This document shows, piece by piece, positions 25,638 through 35,267 of a stretch of DNA of 64,000 bases. The stretch lies in contig CAYORM010000001.1 of NCBI GenBank assembly GCA_964406375.1, positions 1 through 64,000 on the forward strand. Reading direction: 5' to 3'. The notes beneath the pieces are model-generated. The model searched no databases, was not told the DNA's origin, and saw only the letters and a program-made list of their open reading frames with translations. Made by a program: the position numbers and the translations under genes. Origin of the DNA: CAYORM01 sp964406375. GTDB taxonomy: Bacteria; Pseudomonadota; Alphaproteobacteria; DSM-16000; Inquilinaceae. Each line of letters begins with the position of its first letter. The first letter of the stretch is position 1.

Positions 25638-26589
25638 GCGTCAGAAGGCAGACGGTCCCGAACAGCAGCAGCCCCGCCATCCGGGTCACGGCGAGCGAGC
25701 GGGAGATGTCCTCCGGTCGTGCGGCGATCCGCCCGCCCGCACCCATCCAGCGATCCTCGATGACGACGCCGCCATAGCTGCGCGGTCCGGCGAGGGCGAG
25801 GCCGAGTGCACCCGCCATGGCCGCTTCCGGCCATCCGGCATTGGGTGAGCGGTGGAACCGCGCGTCGCGTAGCATGATCGCCAACGCCTCTTTCGGGCTG
25901 CCGCCCACCACGGGGGCCGCCGCGGCGATCAGCAAGCCGCAGAGCCGCGCGGGGATCAGATTGAGGAGGTCGTCGAGCCGCGCCGAGGCCCAGCCGAAGG
26001 ACCGGTAACGAGCGTTGCGGTGACCGATCATGCTGTCGGCCGTATTGACCAGCTTGTAGATCAGCAGGCCCGGCAGACCCGCGACGGCATACCAGAAGAT
26101 CGGCGCGAGCACGCCGTCGGAGTAGTTCTCGGCGTTGGATTCGATCGCCGCACGACAGACGCCGGCCTCATCCAGAGTTTCCGGGTCGCGCCCGACGATG
26201 CGCGACACGGCCTCGCGGGCGGCCGCGAGACCGCCGCCAGCGAAGGCGCGGACCACCGCTGCGACGTGATCGTAGAGGCTGCGCTGGGCGAGGAAGACGG
26301 CGACGATCACCGCCTCGACGATCCAGCCGAAGGGCAGGAAGGCGAGGGCGAGCGACACGATCCAGCCGATGAGGCCGGCGGCCAGCATGAGGCCGGCGAT
26401 CACTGCCGCGCCGACCGCCCGGCCATGCATCGGTCGGCGTCCTGGCAGGTTGAAGCGGCGATCGAGCAGGGCAATGGCGCGCCCGGTCAGGATCACCGGA
26501 TGGGGTATGCGGCGCCAGACCCGCTCGGGCTCCCCCATCAGCGCGTCGATGACGAGCGCCAGCGGCAGGATGAGGGGGGCACCGCTCAT
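25618..26589 (-). CDS. cobD: adenosylcobinamide-phosphate synthase
   Basis: A 323-residue integral membrane protein of the CbiB/CobD family with four to five hydrophobic segments. Diagnostic blocks are LVIDALMGEPERVWRRIPHPVI near the N-terminus, IVGRDPETLDEAGVCRAAIES and AENYSDGVLAPIFWYAVAGLPG in the middle, and IGHRNARYRSFGWASARLDDL after it. It attaches the aminopropanol arm to adenosylcobyrate. It converges with cobQ and may be expressed with the genes to its right only if they read through. The alternative gene name is cbiB. Confidence 0.94.
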   Translation of the reverse strand: MSGAPLILPLALVIDALMGEPERVWRRIPHPVILTGRAIALLDRRFNLPGRRPMHGRAVGAAVIAGLMLAAGLIGWIVSLALAFLPFGWIVEAVIVAVFLAQRSLYDHVAAVVRAFAGGGLAAAREAVSRIVGRDPETLDEAGVCRAAIESNAENYSDGVLAPIFWYAVAGLPGLLIYKLVNTADSMIGHRNARYRSFGWASARLDDLLNLIPARLCGLLIAAAAPVVGGSPKEALAIMLRDARFHRSPNAGWPEAAMAGALGLALAGPRSYGGVVIEDRWMGAGGRIAARPEDISRSLAVTRMAGLLLFGTVCLLTLIRFVW

Positions 26590-26629
26590 GCGCAGGAAGC
26601 GGCGCCGACCTTTGACGCCGCGCCGCCGG

Positions 26630-27715
26630 TCATGAACCCTCCTGCGTCAGCCAGATGACCGCGGCAATGGCCAGCAGGGCGGCGAGGACGACCGCGCCGA
26701 CCTTGACCCAGCTCCATGGCCGCTGGCCCTGGACCTCGCCGGTCCGTCCGTTGACCACGAAGGTGTAGGTCTTACCGGAATAGCGGTAGCTGTTCACCCA
26801 GATCGGCAGCAGCAGATGCTTGTAGGTCACCCCGGCATAGGTGGTGGAGAGCGAGGCGATGCGCTGCTTGTTGCCGCCGATGTCGCGTCGCACATCGCCC
26901 CGGATCACCGTCTCCATCCGCGCCTTGGCGCGGTCGAAGCCCTTCGCCAGGTCGATCCGGTAGTTCTCTGCAGCGAAGCCGGACAGGAAGCGGGCGTCGT
27001 AAGGGACGAGGTTCTCGAGATCCCACGGCTCGAGCGCCTCGGCATGCGCCTTGGGCAGGCTGTCGCTCGCCAAGACCAGCACGTCGTCGAAATCCCGCGA
27101 GACCCGTCCCGATACCGGCGACCAGCGGGTGCGGGTGACGGTGCGTGAGCTCGGCTTGCCGTTGACGGTCGTCCGCACGACCGTCGTGTAGGTCGTGCCA
27201 CGCGCGCCGGTGTAGCGCGTCTCGGTCCGGGCGTCGTAGGTCCAGTAGGGGACATACATCCCGGTGAAGCCGCCCTCGGTCGTCGCCATGCGTTTGACGT
27301 CGTTCGGCGCGAACCACAGGCCGGAGAGCCAGCTCCGGAACCGCTCGCGTGCCGCCTTGGCGTCGATCGAGAAGGGCAGCAGCGATTTCGGTCTCAGATG
27401 TGAGACACGGCGCGGCTCCATGACGATCGGCGAGGCGCAGAATGGGCAGTGCCCCGATCGGATCGCCGGGTCGATCTGGAATTCCGCGCCGCAACTGCCG
27501 CATTTGACCGCCGATACCTCCTCGGTCTCGCCGCCGGCATCGGCGTCGGCAAGGGCGCGCTCGAAATCGAGCTCGACGATCGCCTCGACGGCGGTCTCGC
27601 CCTCCGGCAGCTCGATCGGATTCTCGTGCCCGCAATAGGGGCATTTGAGACTGGTCGTCCCCGGTGCGTATTCGAGCTTGGCGCCACAGGCCTCGCATTT
27701 GAAACTCTCGGCCAT
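26630..27715 (-). CDS. double zinc-ribbon protein with C-terminal membrane anchor
   Basis: A 361-residue protein with two zinc ribbons: CEACGAKLEY...KCPYCG at residues 8-33 and CGSCGAEFQI...CPFCAS at about 72-96. A central globular domain contains YVPYWTYDARTETRYTGARG, typical of proteins often mis-annotated as primosomal helicase PriA-like. A single transmembrane helix follows WSWVKVGAVVLAALLAIAAV near the C-terminus, anchoring the zinc ribbons in the cytoplasm. It lies 59 nt downstream of an SPFH protein in the same direction, a pairing seen in many bacteria. No enzymatic role is visible. Confidence 0.82.
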   Translation of the reverse strand: MAESFKCEACGAKLEYAPGTTSLKCPYCGHENPIELPEGETAVEAIVELDFERALADADAGGETEEVSAVKCGSCGAEFQIDPAIRSGHCPFCASPIVMEPRRVSHLRPKSLLPFSIDAKAARERFRSWLSGLWFAPNDVKRMATTEGGFTGMYVPYWTYDARTETRYTGARGTTYTTVVRTTVNGKPSSRTVTRTRWSPVSGRVSRDFDDVLVLASDSLPKAHAEALEPWDLENLVPYDARFLSGFAAENYRIDLAKGFDRAKARMETVIRGDVRRDIGGNKQRIASLSTTYAGVTYKHLLLPIWVNSYRYSGKTYTFVVNGRTGEVQGQRPWSWVKVGAVVLAALLAIAAVIWLTQEGS

Positions 27716-27774
27716 CCTCTCCCCCGTGTTCCCCGCCCTCGATCTCGCCGTGCCAGCGCGTCGCCGGCGACGGT

Positions 27775-28887
27775 TCAGCTCGTGGGCGGCAGCGGGGGCG
27801 GTACGGCGGAGAACAGGGAAGCGAGAGCCGCGACCTCCGCGGCCGGGGTCCAGCCCGCCATGCCCTGGGCCCAGACCAGCGTTTCGCGGGTCACCCGCCC
27901 ATCGGCGACCATCGGTCCGATCTGGCCGAGCGGGAAGGGACCGGCCTGCTGCCCGCCGATCGCGACATAGAAGGCCTCGGCACCGGGAAGGGGCGGCGGG
28001 GCGGCCGCCGCCGGTGCCCCGGGCTGCTGGGCCTGCTGCACGGCGCTGCCCATCGCGGCGGCGAGGCCGCCACCGGTGGCAAAGCCGACGCCCAGCCCTG
28101 CAGCGCCGCCCGGATTGGCGGCCGCCTCGCGGATCGCCTCGGCGGTCTGATACTGGGTGAACTTCGAGAGGTCGCCCACCACGCCCATCGCGCTGCGGCG
28201 GTCGAGGGCCTGCTCGACGGCCTCGGGCAGCGAGACGTTCTCGACGAGCAGCGTTGTGAGCTCGAGCCCGTAGGCGTCGAATTCCGGCCGCACCGCCGCG
28301 GCGATGAACCCGGCCATCTGGTCGTAGCTCTGCGCCAGGTCGAGCACCGGCACGCCGGATTTCGCGACGGCACCTGCGAAGCTGGTGACGATCAGGTTGC
28401 GGAGCTGACCGGTGATTTCATCGGTCGTGAAGCGTGCATCGGTACCGGCGATCTCGCGGATGAAGGCGGCCGGATCCTTGACGCGGATGGCATAGGTGCC
28501 GAATGCCCGCAGCCGCACCGGGCCGAATTCCGGGTCGCGCAGCATCACCGGGTTCATCGTGCCCCATTTGAGGTCGGTGAACCGCTTGGTGTTGACGAAA
28601 TAGACCTCGGCCTTGAAGGGGCTCTGGAAACCGTGCTTCCAGCCCCTGAGGGTCGAGAGGATCGGCAGGTTCTGCGTCTCCAGCGTGTACATGCCGGGCT
28701 GGAAGACGTCGGCGATCTGTCCTTCATTGACGAAGACGGCCGCCTGGCTCTCGCGCACGGTCAGCTTGGCGCCGTACTTGATCTCGTTGTTGTGGCGTTC
28801 GAACCGGTAGACGATCGTGTCCTGGGTGTCGTCGGTCCATTCGACGACGTCGATGAATTCGCCGACGATCTTGTCCCACAAGGCCAT
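27775..28887 (-). CDS. SPFH-domain protein (YdjI/virion-core type) with C-terminal GYF_2 domain
   Basis: A 370-residue cytoplasmic SPFH protein beginning MALWDKIVGEFIDVVEWTDD, the typical YdjI-type start. The SPFH core spans about residues 25-230 (VYRFERHNNEIKYGAKLTVRE, VYFVNTKRFTDLKWGT, FGTYAIRVKDPAAFIREIAG). A glycine/alanine-rich linker of about 40 residues follows, then a GYF_2 domain, FYVAIGGQQAGPFPLGQIG...VWAQGMAGWTPAAEV. SPFH proteins form oligomeric membrane-associated scaffolds. The downstream zinc-ribbon membrane protein is its probable partner. Confidence 0.87.
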   Translation of the reverse strand: MALWDKIVGEFIDVVEWTDDTQDTIVYRFERHNNEIKYGAKLTVRESQAAVFVNEGQIADVFQPGMYTLETQNLPILSTLRGWKHGFQSPFKAEVYFVNTKRFTDLKWGTMNPVMLRDPEFGPVRLRAFGTYAIRVKDPAAFIREIAGTDARFTTDEITGQLRNLIVTSFAGAVAKSGVPVLDLAQSYDQMAGFIAAAVRPEFDAYGLELTTLLVENVSLPEAVEQALDRRSAMGVVGDLSKFTQYQTAEAIREAAANPGGAAGLGVGFATGGGLAAAMGSAVQQAQQPGAPAAAAPPPLPGAEAFYVAIGGQQAGPFPLGQIGPMVADGRVTRETLVWAQGMAGWTPAAEVAALASLFSAVPPPLPPTS

Positions 28888-28940
28888 GCGTGTGTTCCTT
28901 CTGCCGGGTGGCTTGGCGTAGAGAGTGGCCTACCGGTGCC

Positions 28941-30539
28941 TCAACGTGTCTGGCCGGCGCGCCGGGCCGGCGCCGTCCCGCCCGGCATCCGGATCGAGGC
29001 GGGAAGACGTGGGTGGAAACGGTCGAGCGCCAGCGCCGCACCGACGATCAGCAGCCCGACGCCCGAGACTGCGAGGAATGGCACGTACCAGGCGAGCTCC
29101 ATCGTCATCAGCCCGAGCAGGAAGACGGCGCAGACGATCTCCGGCAGACCGGTGGCGCCCGCGCTGCGGTAGCCGGAGGCGGTCTGCCCGCCCTTCTTCG
29201 GTGTGCGCATGAAGGCCGAACGCCGGCCGAGCAGGGCCTCGGCGACCGCCCGGCTGTTGGATAGCGCGAGCCCGGCATTGAGCGCCATCACCGCAACGAG
29301 ATCGGCAGGAGCGTGGCCGAGGCGTGAGCGCCGCGCGACGATCCGCCCCGACAGAAGGAAGCCTGCGGTTCCGCAGATGCCGAGCACGGTCGAGGTGACG
29401 CCGAGCACCTGCAGCGCCAGCGGCTGGGCGAGGCCGGCGGTCAGGAACAGGATGGTATTGCAGACCGCAAGGGCGGCGAGCGGGTAGAACAGGCATTGCA
29501 GGAGCTGAAGGCTCACCGCGATCTTCACAGCCGGCCTGAAGGGCGACCGCCAGATCGCCGGCAGGAGCTTGCGCGCGACCTGGGCAAAGCCCTTCGTCCA
29601 GCGGAACTGCTGCACCCGCCAGGCCGGCAGTGCTGCCGGCAGCTCTCCGGGCACCGTCACATCCGGCAGGAAGACGGCGCGCCAGCCGCGCAGATGCGCG
29701 CGCAGCGCCAGATCGAGATCCTCGGTCAGCGTGTCGGCCCGCCAGCCGCCGGCATCCTCGATCGCCGCCCGCCGCCAGACGCCGCAGGTGCCGTTGAAGG
29801 CCAACGGCAGGCCCGCCATGCTGCGCGCCGGCTGCTCGATCGCGAAATGCGCATCGAGCATCAGTGTCTGCGCCCGCGTCAGACGATTTTCCTCCCCGTT
29901 GAGGTGTTCCCAGCGCCCCTGGACGAAGGCGAGGCGGGGATCGGCGAGCAGCGAGCCCATGGTCCGCCGCAGGAAGTCGGGGCGCGGGATGAAATCGGCG
30001 TCGAAGATGGCGATGAAGGGATGGTCGGTCACGGCCAGCCCGTTCTGCAGGGCTCCCGCCTTGAAGCCCTGGCGATCTGTCCGGCTCAACCGCACGACAT
30101 CGACGCCCACATCCGCCAGCTCGGCCACTGCCGCCGCGGCGATCTCGGCCGTGTCGTCAGTGGAATCATCGAGGAGCTGGATGGTGAGCCGGTCGCGCGG
30201 CCAGTCGAGGGCGGCGACCGCCGCCAGGATGCGGCGCACGACATGGCGCTCGTTGAAGACCGGGATCTGCACCAGCACGCGCGGCAATGCTGTCGCATTC
30301 TCGGTCTCAGCTCCGGTCTCGGCCGGTTGTCCTGCCGGGGCGAGGGCGGTCTGACCCGTCCGCCGAAGCCGCCAATAGGCGGTGGTCAGCCAGATGAGGT
30401 TGCAGGAGAGGATGGACAGGCAGACCAGCGCCGCCGCGAGCACGATATGTGCGCCGGTTTCCAGCAGATCGACCAACTCCACGATGTCCGCCCCGTTGCT
30501 CGGGCCACTGGACGGCCCCCGATCTGATCCGGAGCGCAC
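28941..30539 (-). CDS. membrane GT2 glycosyltransferase (cellulose-synthase-like)
   Basis: A 532-residue inner-membrane glycosyltransferase. Hydrophobic segments flank a GT2 catalytic domain: PVFNERHVVRRILAAV (nucleotide-sugar entry), LLDDSTDDT, IAIFDADFIPR (DxD), TEDLDLALRAHLRGW (acceptor TED) and QQFRWTKGFAQ (Q-x-x-R-W), then four more membrane helices. This D, D, D, QxxRW set marks processive beta-glycosyltransferases that make exopolysaccharides. The start is uncertain: the GTG at 30539 is the longest option and a GTG at 30482 is possible. No polysaccharide partners are adjacent, so the product is unknown. Confidence 0.88.
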   Translation of the reverse strand: MRSGSDRGPSSGPSNGADIVELVDLLETGAHIVLAAALVCLSILSCNLIWLTTAYWRLRRTGQTALAPAGQPAETGAETENATALPRVLVQIPVFNERHVVRRILAAVAALDWPRDRLTIQLLDDSTDDTAEIAAAAVAELADVGVDVVRLSRTDRQGFKAGALQNGLAVTDHPFIAIFDADFIPRPDFLRRTMGSLLADPRLAFVQGRWEHLNGEENRLTRAQTLMLDAHFAIEQPARSMAGLPLAFNGTCGVWRRAAIEDAGGWRADTLTEDLDLALRAHLRGWRAVFLPDVTVPGELPAALPAWRVQQFRWTKGFAQVARKLLPAIWRSPFRPAVKIAVSLQLLQCLFYPLAALAVCNTILFLTAGLAQPLALQVLGVTSTVLGICGTAGFLLSGRIVARRSRLGHAPADLVAVMALNAGLALSNSRAVAEALLGRRSAFMRTPKKGGQTASGYRSAGATGLPEIVCAVFLLGLMTMELAWYVPFLAVSGVGLLIVGAALALDRFHPRLPASIRMPGGTAPARRAGQTR

Positions 30540-30609
30540 CGACAGGCGCGGATCTCCCGAATCGCGCAGCGAAGCTGATCCCCGAATGCGGCAAGGTCAA
30601 GACGAGCCC

Positions 30610-30667
30610 GCCGCCGCCCGGGACCGGGACGGCGGCGGTGCGGACGTGGTTACCTGCCGAGGCAGGT
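30610..30667 (-). terminator. hairpins downstream of the lactonase gene
   Basis: Directly after the lactonase stop (30681, reading leftward) lies acctgcc-ga-ggcaggt at 30652-30667. Further on, ccgccgcc at 30611-30618 pairs with ggcggcgg at 30631-30638. One or both probably end the sugar-importer transcript before the glycosyltransferase gene. No T tract is present. Confidence 0.45.
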
Positions 30668-30680
30668 GCCGGACGAATGC

Positions 30681-31601
<921 letters not shown>

Positions 31602-31623
31602 GGGGTTCCTCTCGATGGTGACA

Positions 31624-32586
31624 CTACGACAGCACGGCCTTCTGGCCACGGCCGTAGACGAGCAGCATGGCGATGATCACGAGGCCGTAGATGATCTGGC
31701 GGCCCGCCTCGGGCATTTGCATCACCGACAGGACGCTCTGCAAGAGGACGATCAGGATCGTCCCGACCACGGTGCCGGCATAACGTCCCTGGCCGCCGAG
31801 GATGTTGGTGCCGCCGATGACGACGGCAGCGATCGCCGGCAGAAGATAGGAGTCGCCCATCGCCTGATAGGCCTTGCTGGAATAGCCGGCGAGCAGCAGC
31901 CCGGCGATGGCCGAGCACAAGCCGGTGATCGCGAAGCTGACTACGAGGACCAGCCGGGTGTTGACGCCCGAAAGATAGGTCGCCGCCTCGCGGTTGCCGA
32001 TGGCGTAGATGTAGCGACCCATCGGCATGCGGGTCAGCATGAAGACGACGAGCAGCGATACGACGGCCCAGACGATTGCCGCCGTCGGGATGCCGAGAAA
32101 CTCGGTCTTGGCGAAGAACTCCATCAGCGGCGTCGCGGTCGTGGTCGGCGAATGGCCACCCGTCAGGAGGACCATCAGCCCGCGCAGAACGGTGTTGACG
32201 CCGAGGGTGAAGATCATCGCCGGGATGCGCAGGAAAGCGACGCCGAGCCCGTTGAAGATCCCGACGGCGAGCCCGATCAGGAGGCCGACCGGGATCGCGA
32301 GCTCGCCGCCGACCGCCGTCGCCACCATGGCGGCGGTGGCGATCGTCCAGGGCACCGACAGGTCGATATGCCCCATCAGGATGACGATCATCATGCCGGC
32401 GGCAACGATGCCGAGGAAGGCCGCGACCTTGAGCTGCTGCAGCAGGTAGGTCGGGGACAGGAAGGTCGCCGACCCCTGGGTCTGCAGCGTGTAGACAGTG
32501 CCGGCGAGCAGGATCAGGACGATGAAGCCGCAGGCGACGACAATCGGCCGGTCGAGGGAGCGGAGATAGGCCATCATCGCCGTCAC
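31624..32586 (-). CDS. sugar ABC transporter permease (RbsC type)
   Basis: A 320-residue CUT2 permease with eight to ten hydrophobic segments. It contains GMMIVILMGHIDLSVPWTIA and INTVLRGLMVLLTGG-like blocks, and the late AIAAVVIGGTNILGGQGRYAG signature of RbsC/XylH/AraH. The GTG start overlaps the upstream permease stop; ATGs at 32577 or 32574 are possible. It should pair with the other permease as a heterodimer and be driven by the duplicated ATPase upstream. Confidence 0.92.
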   Translation of the reverse strand: MTAMMAYLRSLDRPIVVACGFIVLILLAGTVYTLQTQGSATFLSPTYLLQQLKVAAFLGIVAAGMMIVILMGHIDLSVPWTIATAAMVATAVGGELAIPVGLLIGLAVGIFNGLGVAFLRIPAMIFTLGVNTVLRGLMVLLTGGHSPTTTATPLMEFFAKTEFLGIPTAAIVWAVVSLLVVFMLTRMPMGRYIYAIGNREAATYLSGVNTRLVLVVSFAITGLCSAIAGLLLAGYSSKAYQAMGDSYLLPAIAAVVIGGTNILGGQGRYAGTVVGTILIVLLQSVLSVMQMPEAGRQIIYGLVIIAMLLVYGRGQKAVLS

Positions 32587-33647
32587 CCGAAGAGCTGGAG
32601 GCGGTTGCGGACGCTGAACACGCGGGCGGCGCCGATCGAGACCGCGGCCAGCAGGATGAGCCCTTCGAACAGGGGCTGCAGCAGCGGGTTGGCGAGGAAG
32701 CCCAGCAGGCTGTCCTCCGGCACCACGCGGAAGCAGAAGGAGATCGCGCGCAGCACGAAGACGCCGATGATCGAGGCGACCGCCCCGCCGGAGCCGCCGA
32801 AAAGCGCGGTGCCGCCGATCACCACCGCCGCGATCGAGTTGAGCGTGTAGGTGCCCGCCATCGGGATGTCGGCATTGCCGGTCCCGGTCTGCAGCGTGAG
32901 ATAGATGCCGGCGATCGAGGAGAACAGTCCGGCCAGCGTGAAGGCGGCGAGCTTGGAGCGATTGATGTTGACGCCGGACATGTAGGCCGCCGGCTCATAG
33001 GAGCCGATCGCATAGCAGCCGCGTCCGACGACGCTGTTCTTGAACGGCATCCACACCAGAAGGACGACGAGGATGAGCAGGACGAGCGGCATCGGCACGT
33101 CCTCGATGAACTGGAACCAGCCCGGGAAGTCGCCGTCCCACCAGCCATAGGTGTCGGCGACATCCCACAGCATGTTGCTCAATGCCCAGGAGAGGTCGGG
33201 ATCGACGGCGCCGCCGGGTGTCGGTCGCAGGAAGAGGGCGATGCCGATGAAGACGGCACCGGTCGCCAGCGTGGCGATGATCGGCTGGATCCGGCCATAG
33301 ACGACGAGGCAACCGTTCACGAAACCGGCGATGCAGCCGACCAGCAGGCAGACGATGACGCCGAGCAGCATCTCCCAGCCGGAGCCGAGCAGGAGATGCG
33401 AGGCGAGGGTATTGACCATCGTCATCAGCGGGCCGACCGAGAGGTCGAGGCCGCCGAGCAGGATGGGCACCGTCTGCGCCATCGCCACCAGCGCCAGCGT
33501 GAAGCTTTCATTGGCGTTCTGGACGATGACCTGCGCCGACCAGCCACGCGGGTGCAGCGAAGAATAGAGCCCGTAGAAGAAGACGAAGAGCACGAGCGCG
33601 ATGATCAGCGCCGTGTTGCGAGAGAGGATGCGGGAGAACTGCTTCAT
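32583..33647 (-). CDS. sugar ABC transporter permease (RbsC type)
   Basis: A 354-residue CUT2 permease. Conserved blocks are TVPILLGGLDLSVGPLMTMVN near residues 55-78, VVYGRIQPIIATLATGAVFIG, and SIAAVVIGGTALFGGSGGAVAS near 270-295. A long periplasmic insertion (PTPGGAVDPDLSWALSN...) of about 50 residues between helices is larger than in RbsC and is seen in paired-permease sugar importers. Its start overlaps the ATPase stop by 4 nt and its end overlaps the next permease. Confidence 0.92.
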   Translation of the reverse strand: MKQFSRILSRNTALIIALVLFVFFYGLYSSLHPRGWSAQVIVQNANESFTLALVAMAQTVPILLGGLDLSVGPLMTMVNTLASHLLLGSGWEMLLGVIVCLLVGCIAGFVNGCLVVYGRIQPIIATLATGAVFIGIALFLRPTPGGAVDPDLSWALSNMLWDVADTYGWWDGDFPGWFQFIEDVPMPLVLLILVVLLVWMPFKNSVVGRGCYAIGSYEPAAYMSGVNINRSKLAAFTLAGLFSSIAGIYLTLQTGTGNADIPMAGTYTLNSIAAVVIGGTALFGGSGGAVASIIGVFVLRAISFCFRVVPEDSLLGFLANPLLQPLFEGLILLAAVSIGAARVFSVRNRLQLFG

Positions 33648-35185
33648 CGGGCGGCCGCCGGCTCGGAGACGTCGAGATTGAGGGCGCTGGCGACGATGTT
33701 CGTCTCGGTGATCTCATCCCCTTCGAGGGTCCGCACAACGCGCCCGCCATAGAGGATGAGCACTTGGTCACAGCAGCCGATCAGCTCGTCGTAATCGGTC
33801 GAATAGAAGACGATGGCCGCACCGGCGGCGGCGAGTTCGCGCAGGAGGCGGTAGATCTCCTGCTTGGTGCCGACATCGATGCCGCGCGTCGGGTCGTTGA
33901 GCAGGATGATGCGGGCGCCGGTCATCAGCCATTTGGCGATGACGACCTTCTGCTGGTTGCCGCCCGACAGTGTCGCGACCGCATCATCTGCGCTGCCGAT
34001 CTTGATCCGCAGCTTGGCGATCATCTCGTCGACCTTGGCGGCCTCGGCCTTGCGGTCGACGACCATGCCGCGTGTGAGGCCGGACAGCGAGGCGATCGAG
34101 ATGTTGGTCGCGATCGACATCGGCAGGATCAGGCCTTCGGTCTTGCGATCCTCGGGGATCAGAGCGACACCGACGCCGCCCGCGCTCTTGGCCATGCGGG
34201 GGCCGGAGATGCGCATCGGCTTCCCGTCGATCCGCACCTGTCCGCCGACGCCGCGGAGCACGCCGAAAAGGGCCAGCAGCAATTCGCGCTGACCCTGGCC
34301 GTCGAGCCCGCCGAGCCCGACGATCTGGCCGGGCGCGACGCTGAAGCTGATGTTCTCGAGCCGGTCGCCCCAGCTCAGCCTGTCGACCTCGAAGATCGGC
34401 TTGGGTGGCGCCTCGGGCTGCGGCGGGCGCGGCGGGTAGACCTGGCTCATCTCGCGCCCGATCAGCATCGAGACGACCTCTTCGTCGGATTTCGATGCGG
34501 CCGGGAAGGTCGCGATGTGGCGGCCGTTGCGGAAGACCGAGCAGACGTCGCACAACGCCTTGATCTCGTTCATCCGGTGCGAAATGTAGAGCAGCGACAG
34601 TCCTTCGGCGCGCAGCTCGTGCAGGATGCGGTAGACTTTCTCGACATCCGCCGCGGTCAGCGCCGAGGTGGCCTCGTCGAGGATCAGCAGCCGCGGGTTC
34701 CGGCCGAGCGCCTTGGCGATCTCGACCATCTGCCGGCGCGACAGGGACAGATCGCGCACCCGCTCACGCGGATCGATGTCACTGCAGCCGATGCGGGCGA
34801 GCAGCTCCTCGGCCCGCCGCATCTGGGCGCGACGGTCGATCAGCCCCAGGCGGCGGGGCGGCTTGGTGATGCAGATATTGTCCGCGACCGACAAATCGGG
34901 CAGCAGCGACAACTCCTGGAAGATGCAGACGATGCCTGCATCATTGGCGTCCTGCGGTCCGTCGAAGGTCCGGCGGGCGCCGTCAACATAGATCTCGCCG
35001 GAGGTCGGCTGCACCACCCCCGCGATGATCTTGATGAGCGTGCTCTTGCCGGCACCGTTCTCGCCCAGCACACCGTGGATCGAGCCGGCATGGGCAGCGA
35101 AATCGACCTCGCGCAGTGCGTGCACGCCGCCATAGCGCTTGTCGACGCGCTCAAGGCGCACGACCGGAGTGCCGGGCGTTTCCAT
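33644..35185 (-). CDS. sugar ABC transporter ATP-binding protein, duplicated domains (RbsA/MglA type)
   Basis: A 513-residue protein with two tandem ABC domains. The first has Walker A GENGAGKSTLIKI, signature LSLSRRQMVEIAKAL and Walker B LLILDEATSAL. The second begins near residue 255 with the usual degenerate P-loop GLGGLDGQGQRELLL and retains signature LSGGNQQKVVIAKWL and LLNDPTRGIDVGTK. This is the RbsA/MglA arrangement. The ATG at 35185 follows a GAGG element; a GTG at 35227 would add 14 residues. It energises the two permeases from the cytoplasm. Confidence 0.93.
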   Translation of the reverse strand: METPGTPVVRLERVDKRYGGVHALREVDFAAHAGSIHGVLGENGAGKSTLIKIIAGVVQPTSGEIYVDGARRTFDGPQDANDAGIVCIFQELSLLPDLSVADNICITKPPRRLGLIDRRAQMRRAEELLARIGCSDIDPRERVRDLSLSRRQMVEIAKALGRNPRLLILDEATSALTAADVEKVYRILHELRAEGLSLLYISHRMNEIKALCDVCSVFRNGRHIATFPAASKSDEEVVSMLIGREMSQVYPPRPPQPEAPPKPIFEVDRLSWGDRLENISFSVAPGQIVGLGGLDGQGQRELLLALFGVLRGVGGQVRIDGKPMRISGPRMAKSAGGVGVALIPEDRKTEGLILPMSIATNISIASLSGLTRGMVVDRKAEAAKVDEMIAKLRIKIGSADDAVATLSGGNQQKVVIAKWLMTGARIILLNDPTRGIDVGTKQEIYRLLRELAAAGAAIVFYSTDYDELIGCCDQVLILYGGRVVRTLEGDEITETNIVASALNLDVSEPAAAR

Positions 35186-35216
35186 CGAAACCTCAGTTCT
35201 GTCCTGAGCGGAAGGA

Positions 35217-35239
35217 GCGGGGGGCACGAGGCCCCCCGC
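35217..35239 (-). terminator. intercistronic GC hairpin between binding protein and ATPase genes
   Basis: gcggggggc at 35217-35225 and gccccccgc at 35231-35239 form a perfect 9-bp stem with loop acgag. It lies in the 82-nt gap after the binding-protein stop (minus-strand reading) and before the ATPase. Its place matches hairpins at 3758 and 63909, so it likely raises the ratio of binding protein to membrane components. Confidence 0.6.
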
Positions 35240-35267
35240 CGGTCCCGGACCTTTAGGACGTCCGGTC

